Assembly: GCF_001653135.1 (NCBI RefSeq)
Contig: NZ_BDDS01000009.1
Location: forward strand, 62,001 to 126,000
Origin: Pseudoalteromonas neustonica
Lineage (GTDB): Bacteria; Pseudomonadota; Gammaproteobacteria; Enterobacterales; Alteromonadaceae
Direction of reading: 5' to 3'
DNA length: 64,000 nucleotides
Positions 46,792-55,760 of this stretch are shown here, piece after piece. The position numbers and the translations under genes are program-made. How positions within the stretch are numbered: the stretch's first letter is position 1; every line of letters starts with the position of its first letter. A model generated the notes under the pieces. The model was not told the DNA's origin and made no database searches. It was given only the letters and a program-made list of their open reading frames with translations.

Positions 46792-48033
46792 TTACGCCAT
46801 ATAGTTTTCAGGCATATCAATTTGTGCAACACCTGAATCAATAGCCGCTTGCGCCACTGCTTTTGCAATGCGCGGTAATAAACGCGGGTCCATTGGTTTA
46901 GGGATAATATACTGTGGTCCAAATTCAAGTTTATCAACACCTGCTGCTTTTAATACTTCAGCAGGCACTGGCTCTTTAGTAATACTGCGAATTGCCTCAA
47001 CGGCGGCAATTTTCATTTCATCATTTATTTTGCTCGCACGTACGTCTAATGCACCACGAAAAATAAACGGGAAACACAACACGTTATTTACTTGATTTGG
47101 ATAATCAGAACGACCCGTTGCCATAATCAAATCATCGCGCGCACCATGAGCAAGCGCAGGTGCAATTTCTGGATCTGGGTTTGAACATGCAAAAACAACT
47201 GGCCTATCAGCCATCAGCTTAAGATCTTCCGGTGCAAGCAGGTTCGGTCCTGATACACCAACAAATACATCAGCATCAGCAATAACATCTTGCAAAGTGC
47301 GCTTATCTGTATTGTTAGCAAACAACTGTTTATATTCATTTAAGTCATCACGACGCGTATGAATAACACCTTTACGATCAAGCATATAAATGTGCTCACG
47401 CAATGCGCCACACTTAATTAATAGCTCCATACATGCAACAGCGGCCGCACCGGCACCCAAACAAACGATAATCGCATCTTCAATGCTTTTACCCTGCACT
47501 TCAAGTGCGTTAATCATACCCGCAGCAGTTACAATAGCTGTACCGTGTTGATCATCATGAAACACTGGAATACTACAGCGCTCAATCAATGCTTTTTCAA
47601 TTTCAAAACACTCTGGGGCTTTAATATCTTCTAGGTTGATACCACCAAAAGTATCAGCAATATTTGCAACGGTATTGATGAAATCTTCTGTGGTTGTGTG
47701 TTTTACTTCAATATCAATTGAGTCAAGGCCAGCAAAGCGTTTAAACAACAAAGCTTTGCCTTCCATAACTGGTTTTGAAGCAAGAGGTCCTAAATTACCT
47801 AGGCCTAAAATAGCAGTACCATTGGTAATTACTGCAACCATATTACCTTTGCCAGTATATTTATAAGCATTAGCTGGATCTGCGGCAATTTCACGCACAG
47901 GCTCAGCCACACCAGGGCTATAAGCTAGAGCGAGATCTTGTACGGTTTCGGCTGGCTTAGTAAGCTCAACACTGATTTTTCCTGGAACGGGGTGCGAATG
48001 GTAATGTAAAGCTTGTTCACGAAAGTCTGACAT
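46792..48033 (-). CDS. Malic enzyme (oxaloacetate-decarboxylating), short form
   Basis: A 413-residue malic enzyme converting malate to pyruvate and CO2 with NAD(P). Seen: LALAYSPGVAEPVREI near the N-terminus, VFHDDQHGTAIVTAAGMINAL (substrate and metal), and the dinucleotide fold IVCLGAGAAAVACMELL. It has the MaeB-type N-terminal half but lacks the C-terminal phosphotransacetylase-like domain of the 759-residue E. coli MaeB, so cofactor preference should not be inferred from that homology. A single gene between two terminated units. Confidence 0.92.
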   Translation of the reverse strand: MSDFREQALHYHSHPVPGKISVELTKPAETVQDLALAYSPGVAEPVREIAADPANAYKYTGKGNMVAVITNGTAILGLGNLGPLASKPVMEGKALLFKRFAGLDSIDIEVKHTTTEDFINTVANIADTFGGINLEDIKAPECFEIEKALIERCSIPVFHDDQHGTAIVTAAGMINALEVQGKSIEDAIIVCLGAGAAAVACMELLIKCGALREHIYMLDRKGVIHTRRDDLNEYKQLFANNTDKRTLQDVIADADVFVGVSGPNLLAPEDLKLMADRPVVFACSNPDPEIAPALAHGARDDLIMATGRSDYPNQVNNVLCFPFIFRGALDVRASKINDEMKIAAVEAIRSITKEPVPAEVLKAAGVDKLEFGPQYIIPKPMDPRLLPRIAKAVAQAAIDSGVAQIDMPENYMA

Positions 48034-48518
48034 AACGCGATTTTATCCTGCAAGTAAGTTAAAAGTGAGAGTAAGCAGTTCTATTCTATAGTCTGTATCT
48101 TGGAACGATACCTATATTACAATTAAATTCAAGCAATATCAGGTCTATCCTGTTATAAGCTAGATCTGTTAATTTTATGCGTTTTATCGACCAGTTTTGT
48201 AAAAAAACCTCAAAATCCAGCAATAACACGCCAAGAAAGCATCAAAAAACCTGTTCTAAAATCATCTAAATAGTACTTTATTACACCTAAAATACACATT
48301 CCCTATAAAAGATATAAATATACGACGTTAGCGTCATTTAGGCTCATTAAATGACTTTTTATCAACATAACATCAATTAATTAAACAAAATATATTACTG
48401 AATATAGTTAAAATCTAACTGTTTGTCTGTTATTTAGTGGCTATAGTCACTATAAAAACTAAAAATGATGGTTACTTTAGGCAGGGGTAAAAAAGGGTGA
48501 ATTTAACCGCTGATACTT
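48034..48518. other. AT-rich intergenic region upstream of the malic enzyme gene
   Basis: About 485 bases without a credible frame or RNA gene. It must carry the malic enzyme promoter at its left end. The rest is very AT-rich and I see no structured element before the MITE-like unit begins at 48519. Confidence 0.5.
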
Positions 48519-48825
48519 GGGCGTGTTGTCCTTTGTGGATTGAAATTTGTTCAATCTAGGGGCGATTTAATCGCGGCGCGAGGTTTGGAATCGAGTGGGC
48601 TAAGTAAAAACCGAGCAAAGCTTCCGCGTCCTGCTCACGCCCCTTGCCTACCCCCATGTAGGTAACAAAGAGTTAATCGCCCCAAGGAATAACTCTTTGG
48701 GCAGCGCATGTTTGGCATTTATACTGCGTTATCGCCTATTTGTGGGGAACACCACACTACTATAGGCGCTGCCTTGCTTAAATACCAAACAGTCTGCAAA
48801 ATTAATCACGAAAGGTCACACGCCC
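48519..48825. mobile_element. MITE-like 307-bp element with imperfect terminal inverted repeats
   Basis: A block distinctly richer in G and C than its surroundings, with no long frame. Its ends are imperfect inverted repeats of about 25-28 bases: the left end begins GGGCGTGTTGTCCTTTGTGG and the complement of the right end begins GGGCGTGTGACCTTTCGTG. Internal complementarity is also present (TAGGCGAT...AGGCGC arms near 48740-48770). No transposase frame and no clear target duplication is seen. It may be a non-autonomous transposon or a genome-wide intergenic repeat. Confidence 0.55.
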
Positions 48826-48855
48826 TAACCAGTTTTAATTAAATTGCAGGCATAA

Positions 48856-48879
48856 AAAAAGCACCCTAAGGTGCTTTTT
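48856..48879 (-). terminator. Rho-independent terminator of rpmE
   Basis: AAAAAGCACC (48856-48865) pairs with GGTGCTTTTT (48870-48879) around CTAA. On the minus strand the T-run follows the stem, 19 bases after the rpmE stop. Confidence 0.85.
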
Positions 48880-48897
48880 CCGACACAACAGCAATAA

Positions 48898-49110
48898 TTA
48901 CTTGCTGCTAAGTGCACCGAAACGCTTGTTAAAGCGATCAACACGGCCACCAGTGTCTAAAATCTTTTGCTTACCAGTGTAAAACGGGTGACACGCAGAA
49001 CATACGTCTAGGTGAATGTCTTTACACAAAGTAGAACGAGTTTCGAACTTATTTCCGCATGAACAAGATGCTGAAATTACTTCGTACTTAGGGTGAATAC
49101 CTTCTTTCAT
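48898..49110 (-). CDS. rpmE: 50S ribosomal protein L31, zinc form
   Basis: A 70-residue ribosomal protein with the four zinc cysteines of the C+ form (CSCGNKF and [13 protein letters not shown]). This form binds zinc and is exchanged for a Cys-less paralogue when zinc is scarce. Length matches E. coli RpmE (70). GAGG precedes the start by 6-7 bases. It is divergent from priA, as in E. coli. Confidence 0.95.
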   Translation of the reverse strand: MKEGIHPKYEVISASCSCGNKFETRSTLCKDIHLDVCSACHPFYTGKQKILDTGGRVDRFNKRFGALSSK

Positions 49111-49344
49111 AGAAACCTCTAGTTAAGGCCGCATCGCTCTCCAAACCCGAAGTCTGGCACCATACGTCGTTAAAATCAAAATAATTAGGACGCGTATTCT
49201 AAGCAACAACCCTGCCTACGACAAGCTTTAAATACATTATTTGCTAATAATATAAACAAAAAAAATAAACAGCCTATTTGCTGGTAGGCTTTTTTCTGCA
49301 ATTTTAGTACATTATCACTCTTACTTGCTTTTATTTGAGTTGTT

Positions 49345-51531
49345 ATGAGTTTTGTTGAAGTTGCTATAAAGGTGCCATTACATCGCACCTTTGATTATCG
49401 CCTACCTGAGCAACTTGATGGGTTGAATTCACAGCTACATGTTGGCTCACGCGTATTAGTCCCTTTTGGTAATCAACGAAAGGTTGCGGTGGTTTTAGCA
49501 CTTAAAGACACAACCGAGGTGCCTTTAAATAAAATAAAAAGTATTTTTGAAGTTATTGACGACGCGCCAATATTAACCACAAGCCACCTAGATCTATTAC
49601 GATTTACTGCTCGTTATTATTGCTACCCACTAGGTGAAACAATCCATATAGCGTTGCCAAGTGCACTACGCCAAGGCCATTGCCCTGATAAAACGAGTAT
49701 TTCTATGGTCGCGTTAACTGAAAAAGGTGCCAAACTTCCTTCGTTAAAAGCAAAAAGCCAATTAAATTTACTTAAACAATTAGCGCAATCAGGTAAATCA
49801 TCCTTAACAGAATTAAAAGCGTTAGGGTTTAATAAAAAAACCATTGATAGTCTGATCAGCAAAGAGCTCATTAATCAAAGCATTGAGCACGACAACTTGT
49901 GGCAGCAGCAAGCACCAACAGTCGGTACTAAACCAACGCTGAATAAAGAACAAGCAGTCGCCTGCACAGCAATAAATCAAAGCACTGGCTTTAATAGTTT
50001 TTTACTTGAAGGCGTGACCGGCAGCGGGAAAACAGAGGTTTACCTACAGTGCCTTGAAGAGGTGTTAAAACGCGCAGAACAAGCACTCGTCTTAGTGCCT
50101 GAAATTGGCCTAACACCACAAACAGTCAACCGGTTTCGCCGTCGCTTTCCCGACACGCCTATTATGCTATGGCACTCAGCATTAACCGATAACGAACGCC
50201 TGCAAACCTGGCGGTTTTGTGAAAAAGCCAGCTGCGCAATCGTAATTGGTACTCGTTCGAGCATTTTTTTGCCTTTTTTAAAACTTGGGATGATCATTGT
50301 TGATGAAGAACATGATAGCTCTTTCAAGCAACAAGACACCTTACGCTATCACGCTCGTGATTTAGCCGCGTATCGCGCTTTTCAGCATAAGATACCGCTC
50401 ATACTCGGCTCTGCTACGCCAGCTCTAGAAACATTGCATAAAGCGATTAATAATAAATATCAATTACTAAGCCTTACTCAGCGCGCACAAACCAGTACCG
50501 ATAATAAATTTCAATTGCTTGATATGAAAGGCCAACCAGATCAAGCAGGCATTGCACATGCAAGCCTTGCAACCATTCGCCAACACTTAAAGCGCAACAA
50601 ACAAGTCATGGTGTTTTTAAATCGCCGTGGTTTTTCGCCCACGCTAATCTGCCATGAATGTGGCTGGTTAAGTGAGTGCACGCGCTGTAGCACTAGCGCA
50701 ACCTTTCATAAAGCAATTGGTCAGATGATTTGCCACCACTGCGGTGAACAACATCCAGTACCCCATCAATGCCCTGATTGCGGGAGTACACAAATATTCC
50801 CTAACGGTAAAGGCACTGAACAAATTGAAGAATTTTTAACAGGTGAATTTCCAGATACACCGATAAGCCGCATCGATCGCGATTCAACACGGCGAAAAGG
50901 CAGCCTAGAAAAAGCCCTTGATGAAATTAACTTAGGCGGCTCACGCATCTTGGTTGGTACACAAATGCTCGCTAAAGGGCATCATTTCCCGGATGTAAGC
51001 TTAGTGCTGATTTTAGACGTAGACAGCGGTTTATATTCCTGTGATTTTCGTGCTACAGAACATTTGGCACAGCTAGTTACCCAAGTAGCTGGGCGAGCTG
51101 GACGCAGCGGGGAGCCTGGGCAAGTATTACTACAAACTCATTTTCCTGAACACCCACTATTACAAGATTTGGTAAACAATGGTTATCAAGATTTTGCCCG
51201 CTTTGCGATACAAGAACGTGAGGACGCACTATTGCCCCCCATTACCAACATGGCAATTGTGCGAGCAGAAGGACACAGCATAAAACAAGTCGTCGATTTT
51301 TTAACAGATTTAGTTCCAGTGCATGGTCTAACTGGTATACAATTGCTAGGTCCAATTCCTGCTCCATTAGAGCGAGTAGCAGGTAAGTATCGTTTTCAAT
51401 TACACATTCAAGCGCACGATCGCCCTCTTTTACACCAATATCTCGCGCAGATGGTCGATTATTTAAGCACCAGTAAATTAGCACAGAAGGTGCGCTGGAG
51501 CTTAGATGTAGACCCAATAGATATGATTTAA
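49345..51531 (+). CDS. priA: Primosomal replication protein N' (PriA helicase)
   Basis: A 728-residue DExH helicase restarting stalled forks. It has the N-terminal 3'-end-binding domain (VEVAIKVPLHRTFDYRLP), Walker A GVTGSGKTEVYL (about 218-229), DEEHD (about 318-322), a zinc-binding insert with eight cysteines between about 430 and 480 (CHECGWLSECTRC...CHHCG...CPDCG), and helicase motifs V-VI (GTQMLAKGHHFPDV, QVAGRAGRSGEPG). It recruits through the SSB tail. ftsN begins 18 bases after it. Confidence 0.97.
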   Translation: MSFVEVAIKVPLHRTFDYRLPEQLDGLNSQLHVGSRVLVPFGNQRKVAVVLALKDTTEVPLNKIKSIFEVIDDAPILTTSHLDLLRFTARYYCYPLGETIHIALPSALRQGHCPDKTSISMVALTEKGAKLPSLKAKSQLNLLKQLAQSGKSSLTELKALGFNKKTIDSLISKELINQSIEHDNLWQQQAPTVGTKPTLNKEQAVACTAINQSTGFNSFLLEGVTGSGKTEVYLQCLEEVLKRAEQALVLVPEIGLTPQTVNRFRRRFPDTPIMLWHSALTDNERLQTWRFCEKASCAIVIGTRSSIFLPFLKLGMIIVDEEHDSSFKQQDTLRYHARDLAAYRAFQHKIPLILGSATPALETLHKAINNKYQLLSLTQRAQTSTDNKFQLLDMKGQPDQAGIAHASLATIRQHLKRNKQVMVFLNRRGFSPTLICHECGWLSECTRCSTSATFHKAIGQMICHHCGEQHPVPHQCPDCGSTQIFPNGKGTEQIEEFLTGEFPDTPISRIDRDSTRRKGSLEKALDEINLGGSRILVGTQMLAKGHHFPDVSLVLILDVDSGLYSCDFRATEHLAQLVTQVAGRAGRSGEPGQVLLQTHFPEHPLLQDLVNNGYQDFARFAIQEREDALLPPITNMAIVRAEGHSIKQVVDFLTDLVPVHGLTGIQLLGPIPAPLERVAGKYRFQLHIQAHDRPLLHQYLAQMVDYLSTSKLAQKVRWSLDVDPIDMI

Positions 51532-51549
51532 GGTAAGAAACAAAAAGCC

Positions 51550-52080
51550 ATGGCACGACACGATTTTATCAATAAAGAACCAGGCAAACGTTCCAGTAAA
51601 AAACAAGCCCCACCAAAAAAGCCATTTCCAGTATTGTTAGTATTGCTAACTATGCTTCTTGTTGGTGGTTTTAGTTTTGGCCTGTGGTACGTAAAAAATA
51701 ATGCAGATCCAAAACTTGTAGAGCAGCAGGCAAATCCAACGCAACCCACAGTAAAAGTTGAGCCCGCAAAACCGCGTCCGCCTGAGTTTATTAAAGAAAT
51801 AAAAGAACACGAAATTCAAGTTGAAGTAAAAGAGCTTGAGCAAAAAGGTCCTTATGTCATGCAATGCGGATCTTTTAGAACCCATGGTCAAGCTGAAACC
51901 CTCAAAGCTAAAATTGCCTTTGCAGGTTTAATTGCTGAGATACGTGAAACCACTGGCACCAATGGTATTTGGTATAAAGTACGTTTAGGCCCCTATAAAA
52001 CCAAGCGCTTAGCTGAAAGCGACAAAAACAAACTCAAGCGTAGCAAAATAACTGGCTGCGGAATTTGGCTTTGGACTTGA
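51550..52080 (+). CDS. ftsN: SPOR-domain cell division protein FtsN
   Basis: A 176-residue bitopic protein: a basic cytoplasmic tail, a transmembrane helix (PVLLVLLTMLLVGGFSFGLWYV, about 26-47), a Lys/Glu/Pro-rich linker and a C-terminal SPOR domain (about 98-176, YVMQCGSFRTHGQAETLK and WYKVRLGPY). Shorter than E. coli FtsN (319 residues) because of a short linker. It sits between priA and hslV, the conserved E. coli order, which supports the assignment. FtsN triggers septal peptidoglycan synthesis. Confidence 0.85.
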   Translation: MARHDFINKEPGKRSSKKQAPPKKPFPVLLVLLTMLLVGGFSFGLWYVKNNADPKLVEQQANPTQPTVKVEPAKPRPPEFIKEIKEHEIQVEVKELEQKGPYVMQCGSFRTHGQAETLKAKIAFAGLIAEIRETTGTNGIWYKVRLGPYKTKRLAESDKNKLKRSKITGCGIWLWT

Positions 52081-52104
52081 ATTTAGCCCATTAACCCATA
52101 TTAA

Positions 52105-52154
52105 CTCATCATCAATCGCTTTTAACGAGTCGCCCCTGCGGCTCGATGATGAGG
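52105..52154 (+). promoter_or_regulatory. hslV leader hairpin masking the ribosome-binding site (RNA thermometer candidate)
   Basis: CTCATCATC (52105-52113) pairs perfectly with GATGATGAG (52145-52153), and GAGTCGC (52127-52133) with GCGGCTC (52138-52144) including one G-U pair, so the whole 16-base 3' strand is paired. That strand contains the GAGG (52151-52154) that serves the hslV ATG at 52161. In E. coli the hslVU leader also forms a stem-loop affecting mRNA stability and expression. Temperature sensing here is inference. Confidence 0.6.
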
Positions 52155-52160
52155 AATAAC

Positions 52161-52679
52161 ATGACCACTATTGTAAGTGTACGTCGCGGCGATAAAGTCG
52201 TCATTGGTGGCGATGGCCAAGTTTCGCTTGGCAACACCGTAATGAAGGGCAATGCCCGCAAAGTTCGACGCCTTTATAATGGCAAAGTGATCGCTGGTTT
52301 CGCTGGCGGCACTGCTGATGCCTTTACCCTATTCGAACGTTTTGAAAGCAAACTTGAAATGCACCAAGGTAACCTAACCAAAGCCGCAGTAGAAATGGCT
52401 AAAGATTGGCGAAGTGACCGCGCGCTGCGAAAATTAGAAGCCCTCCTTGCTGTTGCAGATTCAACCGCCTCACTGATCATTACAGGTAACGGTGATGTAG
52501 TGCAGCCAGAAAATGACTTAATAGCAATCGGCAGCGGTGGTAATTTTGCTCAATCCGCCGCCACCGCATTATTAGAAAACACCGATTTAAGTGCCCATGA
52601 AATTGTAGAAAAAAGCCTAACAATTGCCGGCAATATCTGTGTATTCACAAATAACTTCCAAACCATCGAAGAATTGTAA
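52161..52679 (+). CDS. hslV: HslV peptidase subunit of the HslVU protease
   Basis: A 172-residue N-terminal nucleophile hydrolase: after Met removal the catalytic Thr (TTIVSVRRG) is N-terminal. [16 protein letters not shown] and [17 protein letters not shown] are the family's conserved segments. It forms a double hexamer capped by the HslU ATPase, encoded 11 bases downstream. The start at 52161 is required for the Thr nucleophile; an in-frame ATG at 52146 would block it. GAGG lies 6 bases upstream, inside a hairpin. Confidence 0.97.
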   Translation: MTTIVSVRRGDKVVIGGDGQVSLGNTVMKGNARKVRRLYNGKVIAGFAGGTADAFTLFERFESKLEMHQGNLTKAAVEMAKDWRSDRALRKLEALLAVADSTASLIITGNGDVVQPENDLIAIGSGGNFAQSAATALLENTDLSAHEIVEKSLTIAGNICVFTNNFQTIEEL

Positions 52680-52690
52680 TAGGAACTGCT

Positions 52691-54019
52691 ATGTCTGCTA
52701 TGACTCCCAGAGAAATCGTCCATGAACTTGACCAACATATCATTGGCCAAGCAAAAGCAAAAAAAGCCGTGTCTATTGCACTTCGTAATCGCTGGCGCCG
52801 CATGCAATTAAATGAAGATTTGCGTGCTGAAGTAACACCAAAAAATATTTTACTTATCGGCCCAACCGGCGTAGGTAAAACTGAAATAGCACGTCGCTTA
52901 GCTAAACTTGCCAACGCACCTTTTATTAAAGTGGAAGCAACGAAGTTCACTGAAGTGGGCTACGTAGGTAAAGAAGTAGAAACGATTATTCGTGACTTAG
53001 TTGACGTATCAATCAAAATGACACGTGAACAACAAACCAAAAAATTTAAGCACCGCGCTGAAGAAGCCGCAGAAGAACGCATTTTAGATGCCCTACTGCC
53101 ACCGGCAAAAGATTCATTTGGTGAAAACCAGCGTGATGAAGGCTCGTCGACTCGTCAAGTTTTTCGCAAAAAATTACGTGAAGGTCAGTTAGATGACAAA
53201 GAAATCGATATTGATGTAGCGCAAGCACAGCCCAATGTTGAAATCATGGCACCTCCTGGTATGGAAGAAATGACCAATCAATTGCAAGGCATGTTCCAAA
53301 ATATGTCGGGCGACAAGCGCACTAAACGCAAACTTAAAATTAAAGAAGCGTTTAAACTGTTAATTGAAGAAGAAGCTGCAAAATTAGTTAACCCTGAAGA
53401 GCTAAAAGAACAAGCTATTTTTGCCGCAGAGCAAAACGGCATTGTTTTCATCGATGAAATTGACAAGATTTGTAAGCGCGGTGACTCTTCAGGCCCTGAC
53501 GTGAGCCGTGAAGGCGTGCAACGTGACTTACTGCCGCTAATTGAAGGTTCAACCGTTAGCACTAAGCACGGCATGGTTAAAACAGATCACATGTTATTTA
53601 TTGCCTCAGGCGCATTCCAAATGTCTAAACCATCTGACATGATCCCAGAGCTGCAAGGTCGCCTACCTATTCGCGTTGAACTTGAAGCGCTCACCGCTGA
53701 TGACTTTAAACGCATTCTAACAGAGCCACACGCATCGCTTACTGAGCAACAGCGTGAGCTACTTAAAACTGAGCAAGTTACAGTAGAGTTTAGCGACGAC
53801 GCAATAGAGCGCATAGCTAAAGCCGCATGGCAAGTAAATGAGAAAACCGAAAATATCGGCGCTCGCCGCCTACACACTGTGATGGAAAAGTTAATGGAAG
53901 AAATTTCATACGACGCATCAGAGCAGGCCGGTACAAGCATTGTTATTGATGCCGCATATGTTGAAAAACACCTAGGCGCATTGGTTGAAGATGAAGACTT
54001 AAGTCGCTTTATTCTTTAA
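52691..54019 (+). CDS. hslU: HslU ATPase subunit of the HslVU protease
   Basis: A 442-residue AAA+ unfoldase of the Clp/Hsp100 family: Walker [16 protein letters not shown] (about 57-71), Walker B FIDEIDKI (about 250-257), the intermediate domain (about 110-240) and the sensor 2 Arg in [15 protein letters not shown]. It unfolds and feeds substrates into HslV. AGGA precedes the start by 6 bases. Length is as in E. coli (443). A terminator follows at 54048. Confidence 0.97.
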   Translation: MSAMTPREIVHELDQHIIGQAKAKKAVSIALRNRWRRMQLNEDLRAEVTPKNILLIGPTGVGKTEIARRLAKLANAPFIKVEATKFTEVGYVGKEVETIIRDLVDVSIKMTREQQTKKFKHRAEEAAEERILDALLPPAKDSFGENQRDEGSSTRQVFRKKLREGQLDDKEIDIDVAQAQPNVEIMAPPGMEEMTNQLQGMFQNMSGDKRTKRKLKIKEAFKLLIEEEAAKLVNPEELKEQAIFAAEQNGIVFIDEIDKICKRGDSSGPDVSREGVQRDLLPLIEGSTVSTKHGMVKTDHMLFIASGAFQMSKPSDMIPELQGRLPIRVELEALTADDFKRILTEPHASLTEQQRELLKTEQVTVEFSDDAIERIAKAAWQVNEKTENIGARRLHTVMEKLMEEISYDASEQAGTSIVIDAAYVEKHLGALVEDEDLSRFIL

Positions 54020-54047
54020 TTTCCTCTCTTATTTTAAGATATACTTT

Positions 54048-54073
54048 AAAGCCTCCAGTTGGAGGCTTTTTAT
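54048..54073 (+). terminator. Rho-independent terminator after hslU
   Basis: AAAGCCTCC (54048-54056) pairs with GGAGGCTTT (54061-54069) around AGTT, followed by T residues to 54073. Confidence 0.85.
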
Positions 54074-54089
54074 TTACGCGAGTTTAGCC

Positions 54090-54464
54090 ATGAAACAAGT
54101 CACTAAAGTTCATTATCACAGTGTTAGTAAAAACCTTGATGTTTATTTTGACGATAACAGCCATTGTACTTTTAGCTGTGAGTTTTTACGTGTTCACTCC
54201 CCTTCAGCAGAAGTGCAAGGCCACGGCAACGAACCGATGAAACTCGTACTTAATAAGCAATCCGTCGGTATTAAACACATAGAACCCGTAGGCCACTACG
54301 CACTGCGCTTAGACTTTGACGATGGCCACAACAGCGGCTTATTCAGCTGGGCATACTTCAGCCACTTACAAGCCCAACATGATGAATTATGGCAAACCTA
54401 CCAACAACGCATCGCAGAGCATCAAGCTAGCAAAGACAGCGTACCGATAAAGTTTATGCCTTAA
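54090..54464 (+). CDS. DUF971 (GBBH-like N-terminal domain) protein
   Basis: A 124-residue protein of the DUF971 family, related to the N-terminal domain of gamma-butyrobetaine hydroxylase. The segments CTFSCEFLRVHSPSAEVQGHG and HIEPVGHYALRLDFDDGHNSGLFSW are typical of it. The function is unknown in bacteria; the gene is commonly found right after hslVU, as here. The hslU terminator lies between them, so it may have its own promoter or depend on read-through. Confidence 0.8.
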   Translation: MKQVTKVHYHSVSKNLDVYFDDNSHCTFSCEFLRVHSPSAEVQGHGNEPMKLVLNKQSVGIKHIEPVGHYALRLDFDDGHNSGLFSWAYFSHLQAQHDELWQTYQQRIAEHQASKDSVPIKFMP

Positions 54465-54755
54465 TGAGCTCTAAGTTTTAAGTGGTAAGTTTTAAGCTGC
54501 TCGGCGTTAAAGTTAACTATGTGGTTCTGGTTGAGTGCAACGAAGATAATCAGAAGGCGCTAGGTAGCTAGATTCTAGGTTTTCATAAGCTCTAAAATAG
54601 TCTGGACAAGTTTTAGATTAATAAGCTTCAATCAAATCTGACAGTCGAGCTTGTACTGCGGTATCAAATGATTAACGCCCATATAATAAAAAATATCAAT
54701 TGACTAAAATAAGTGCAGAAGAAGCAAAAACCAACTGTTATCTGCCCTTTTTTAA

Positions 54756-55241
54756 TTACTTTGTTAGCTTTACGATTTTTATGATTTTGTTTTCTTTGAT
54801 TGTTGGTAAGTAGCTAACTTTTAAGCAGCCACCATTTTTTACAACTTTACCAGGTAACTCTTTTTCATAGAAAAAAGGTGTTTTTGTGTAACTATTAAAT
54901 GAAAACTCAACCCCTTCAACTTCGAATGTAGCTGTTTGCCTCTTAACCTTGTCTAACCTATAGTTTTGAATGCAGCCTGATACAACTGAAAAATCTCCCG
55001 CATCGATCTGCTTTTTAATCTCGCGGTCTCGTTTCAACTCTGAGTATGTTACAAACAGTCCGATGAAAAAAATGAACCCGATAATTGTTAAAAGCCAATT
55101 GCGAGAAATATTTACTAAACTCGTTGCAAGGTCTGAAACAGCCGAAAACCTGATCAAAATAGCAAACAAAAATAACACGGGGAACATCCACAAAAAGTAA
55201 TCCACGCTGGGCTCTATTTTAATTTCAAAATAAGGACTCAA
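54756..55241 (-). CDS. Hypothetical inner-membrane protein with two helices
   Basis: A 161-residue protein with two hydrophobic helices (about 14-32, YFLWMFPVLFLFAILI, and about 48-66, WLLTIIGFIFFIGLFVTY) and a C-terminal soluble beta-rich domain (SGCIQNYRLDKVKRQTATFEV...KNGGCLKVSYLP) with two cysteines. No family recognised; the soluble part looks like a small beta-sandwich of the kind found in unnamed accessory proteins. It stands alone between intergenic stretches with repeats. Likely an accessory gene of limited distribution. Confidence 0.6.
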   Translation of the reverse strand: MSPYFEIKIEPSVDYFLWMFPVLFLFAILIRFSAVSDLATSLVNISRNWLLTIIGFIFFIGLFVTYSELKRDREIKKQIDAGDFSVVSGCIQNYRLDKVKRQTATFEVEGVEFSFNSYTKTPFFYEKELPGKVVKNGGCLKVSYLPTIKENKIIKIVKLTK

Positions 55242-55504
55242 AATTTACCTAATACTATAAATAACGAGTCTGTAGATTAACTCGTTTTTAATTTATTGTT
55301 ATTGATGGCATAACCATAGCTGAGTTGCTATTTTGATTCAATCGCTTAGTAATACTCGTGTTAGATTATCGATTATTTAAACATGCCAATACTAATTAAG
55401 CGCTAAGTTTCCCCTCATTTACTTCTCATTCCCTTCTCTTTGTGCAAAAGATCTTTAACTGAATTATTCACAAGGAAGTTAAGTAACTAGAGCCTGAGAT
55501 TGGC

Positions 55505-55569
55505 GTAGGTCGTGCTTTAGCGCGTCAATTCCAATGGTTAATTGATTTTCGCCATAAATGACGACCTAC
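55505..55569. repeat. REP-like palindromic unit
   Basis: GTAGGTCGT (55505-55513) and ACGACCTAC (55561-55569) are perfect inverted arms, with a second imperfect pair inside (GCG-CAATT...AATTG-CGC). The size, position and internal structure are those of repetitive extragenic palindromes. I see only one copy in this window. Confidence 0.5.
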
Positions 55570-55653
55570 AGGATGAATAATTAGGCTTTGTGGCTAATGG
55601 ATTCAGCTCAATAAATCTGTTGTTTTTTCCTCATTTAATTACCCAAACAAAAA

Positions 55654-55698
55654 AGCCATAAGCTCAAAGCAACTCAAGGCTGCTTAAAACTTATGGCT
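55654..55698 (-). terminator. Rho-independent terminator of the chemoreceptor gene
   Basis: AGCCATAAG (55654-55662) pairs with CTTATGGCT (55690-55698). Reading the minus strand, the stem is followed directly by TTTTTTG (complement of 55647-55653). The loop is long (27 bases). Confidence 0.6.
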
Positions 55699-55760
55699 TA
55701 TAACTTATAACTTATAACTTATAACTGACGGCTGACGGCTGACGGCTGACGGCTGACGGC
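55698..55760. repeat. Two adjacent heptanucleotide tandem arrays
   Basis: Four exact copies of TTATAAC (55698-55725) run without a gap into five exact copies of TGACGGC (55726-55760). The last C is the first base of the chemoreceptor's stop codon on the other strand. Perfect, unequal arrays like this are prone to slippage. Confidence 0.9.

Larger units (their letters stand above)
55242..55759. other. Repeat-bearing intergenic region before the chemoreceptor gene
   Basis: No gene in 518 bases. It holds three separate repeat features described in their own entries: a REP-like palindrome (55505-55569), a terminator (55654-55698), and two heptanucleotide tandem arrays (55698-55760). The left part (55242-55480) is plain AT-rich sequence and includes the start region of the membrane protein gene. 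Confidence 0.6.

Noticed and set aside
49185..49388. Reverse-strand frame of 67 codons upstream of priA
   Set aside because: It overlaps the start of priA and lies in the rpmE-priA control gap, with no ribosome-binding site or recognisable product.
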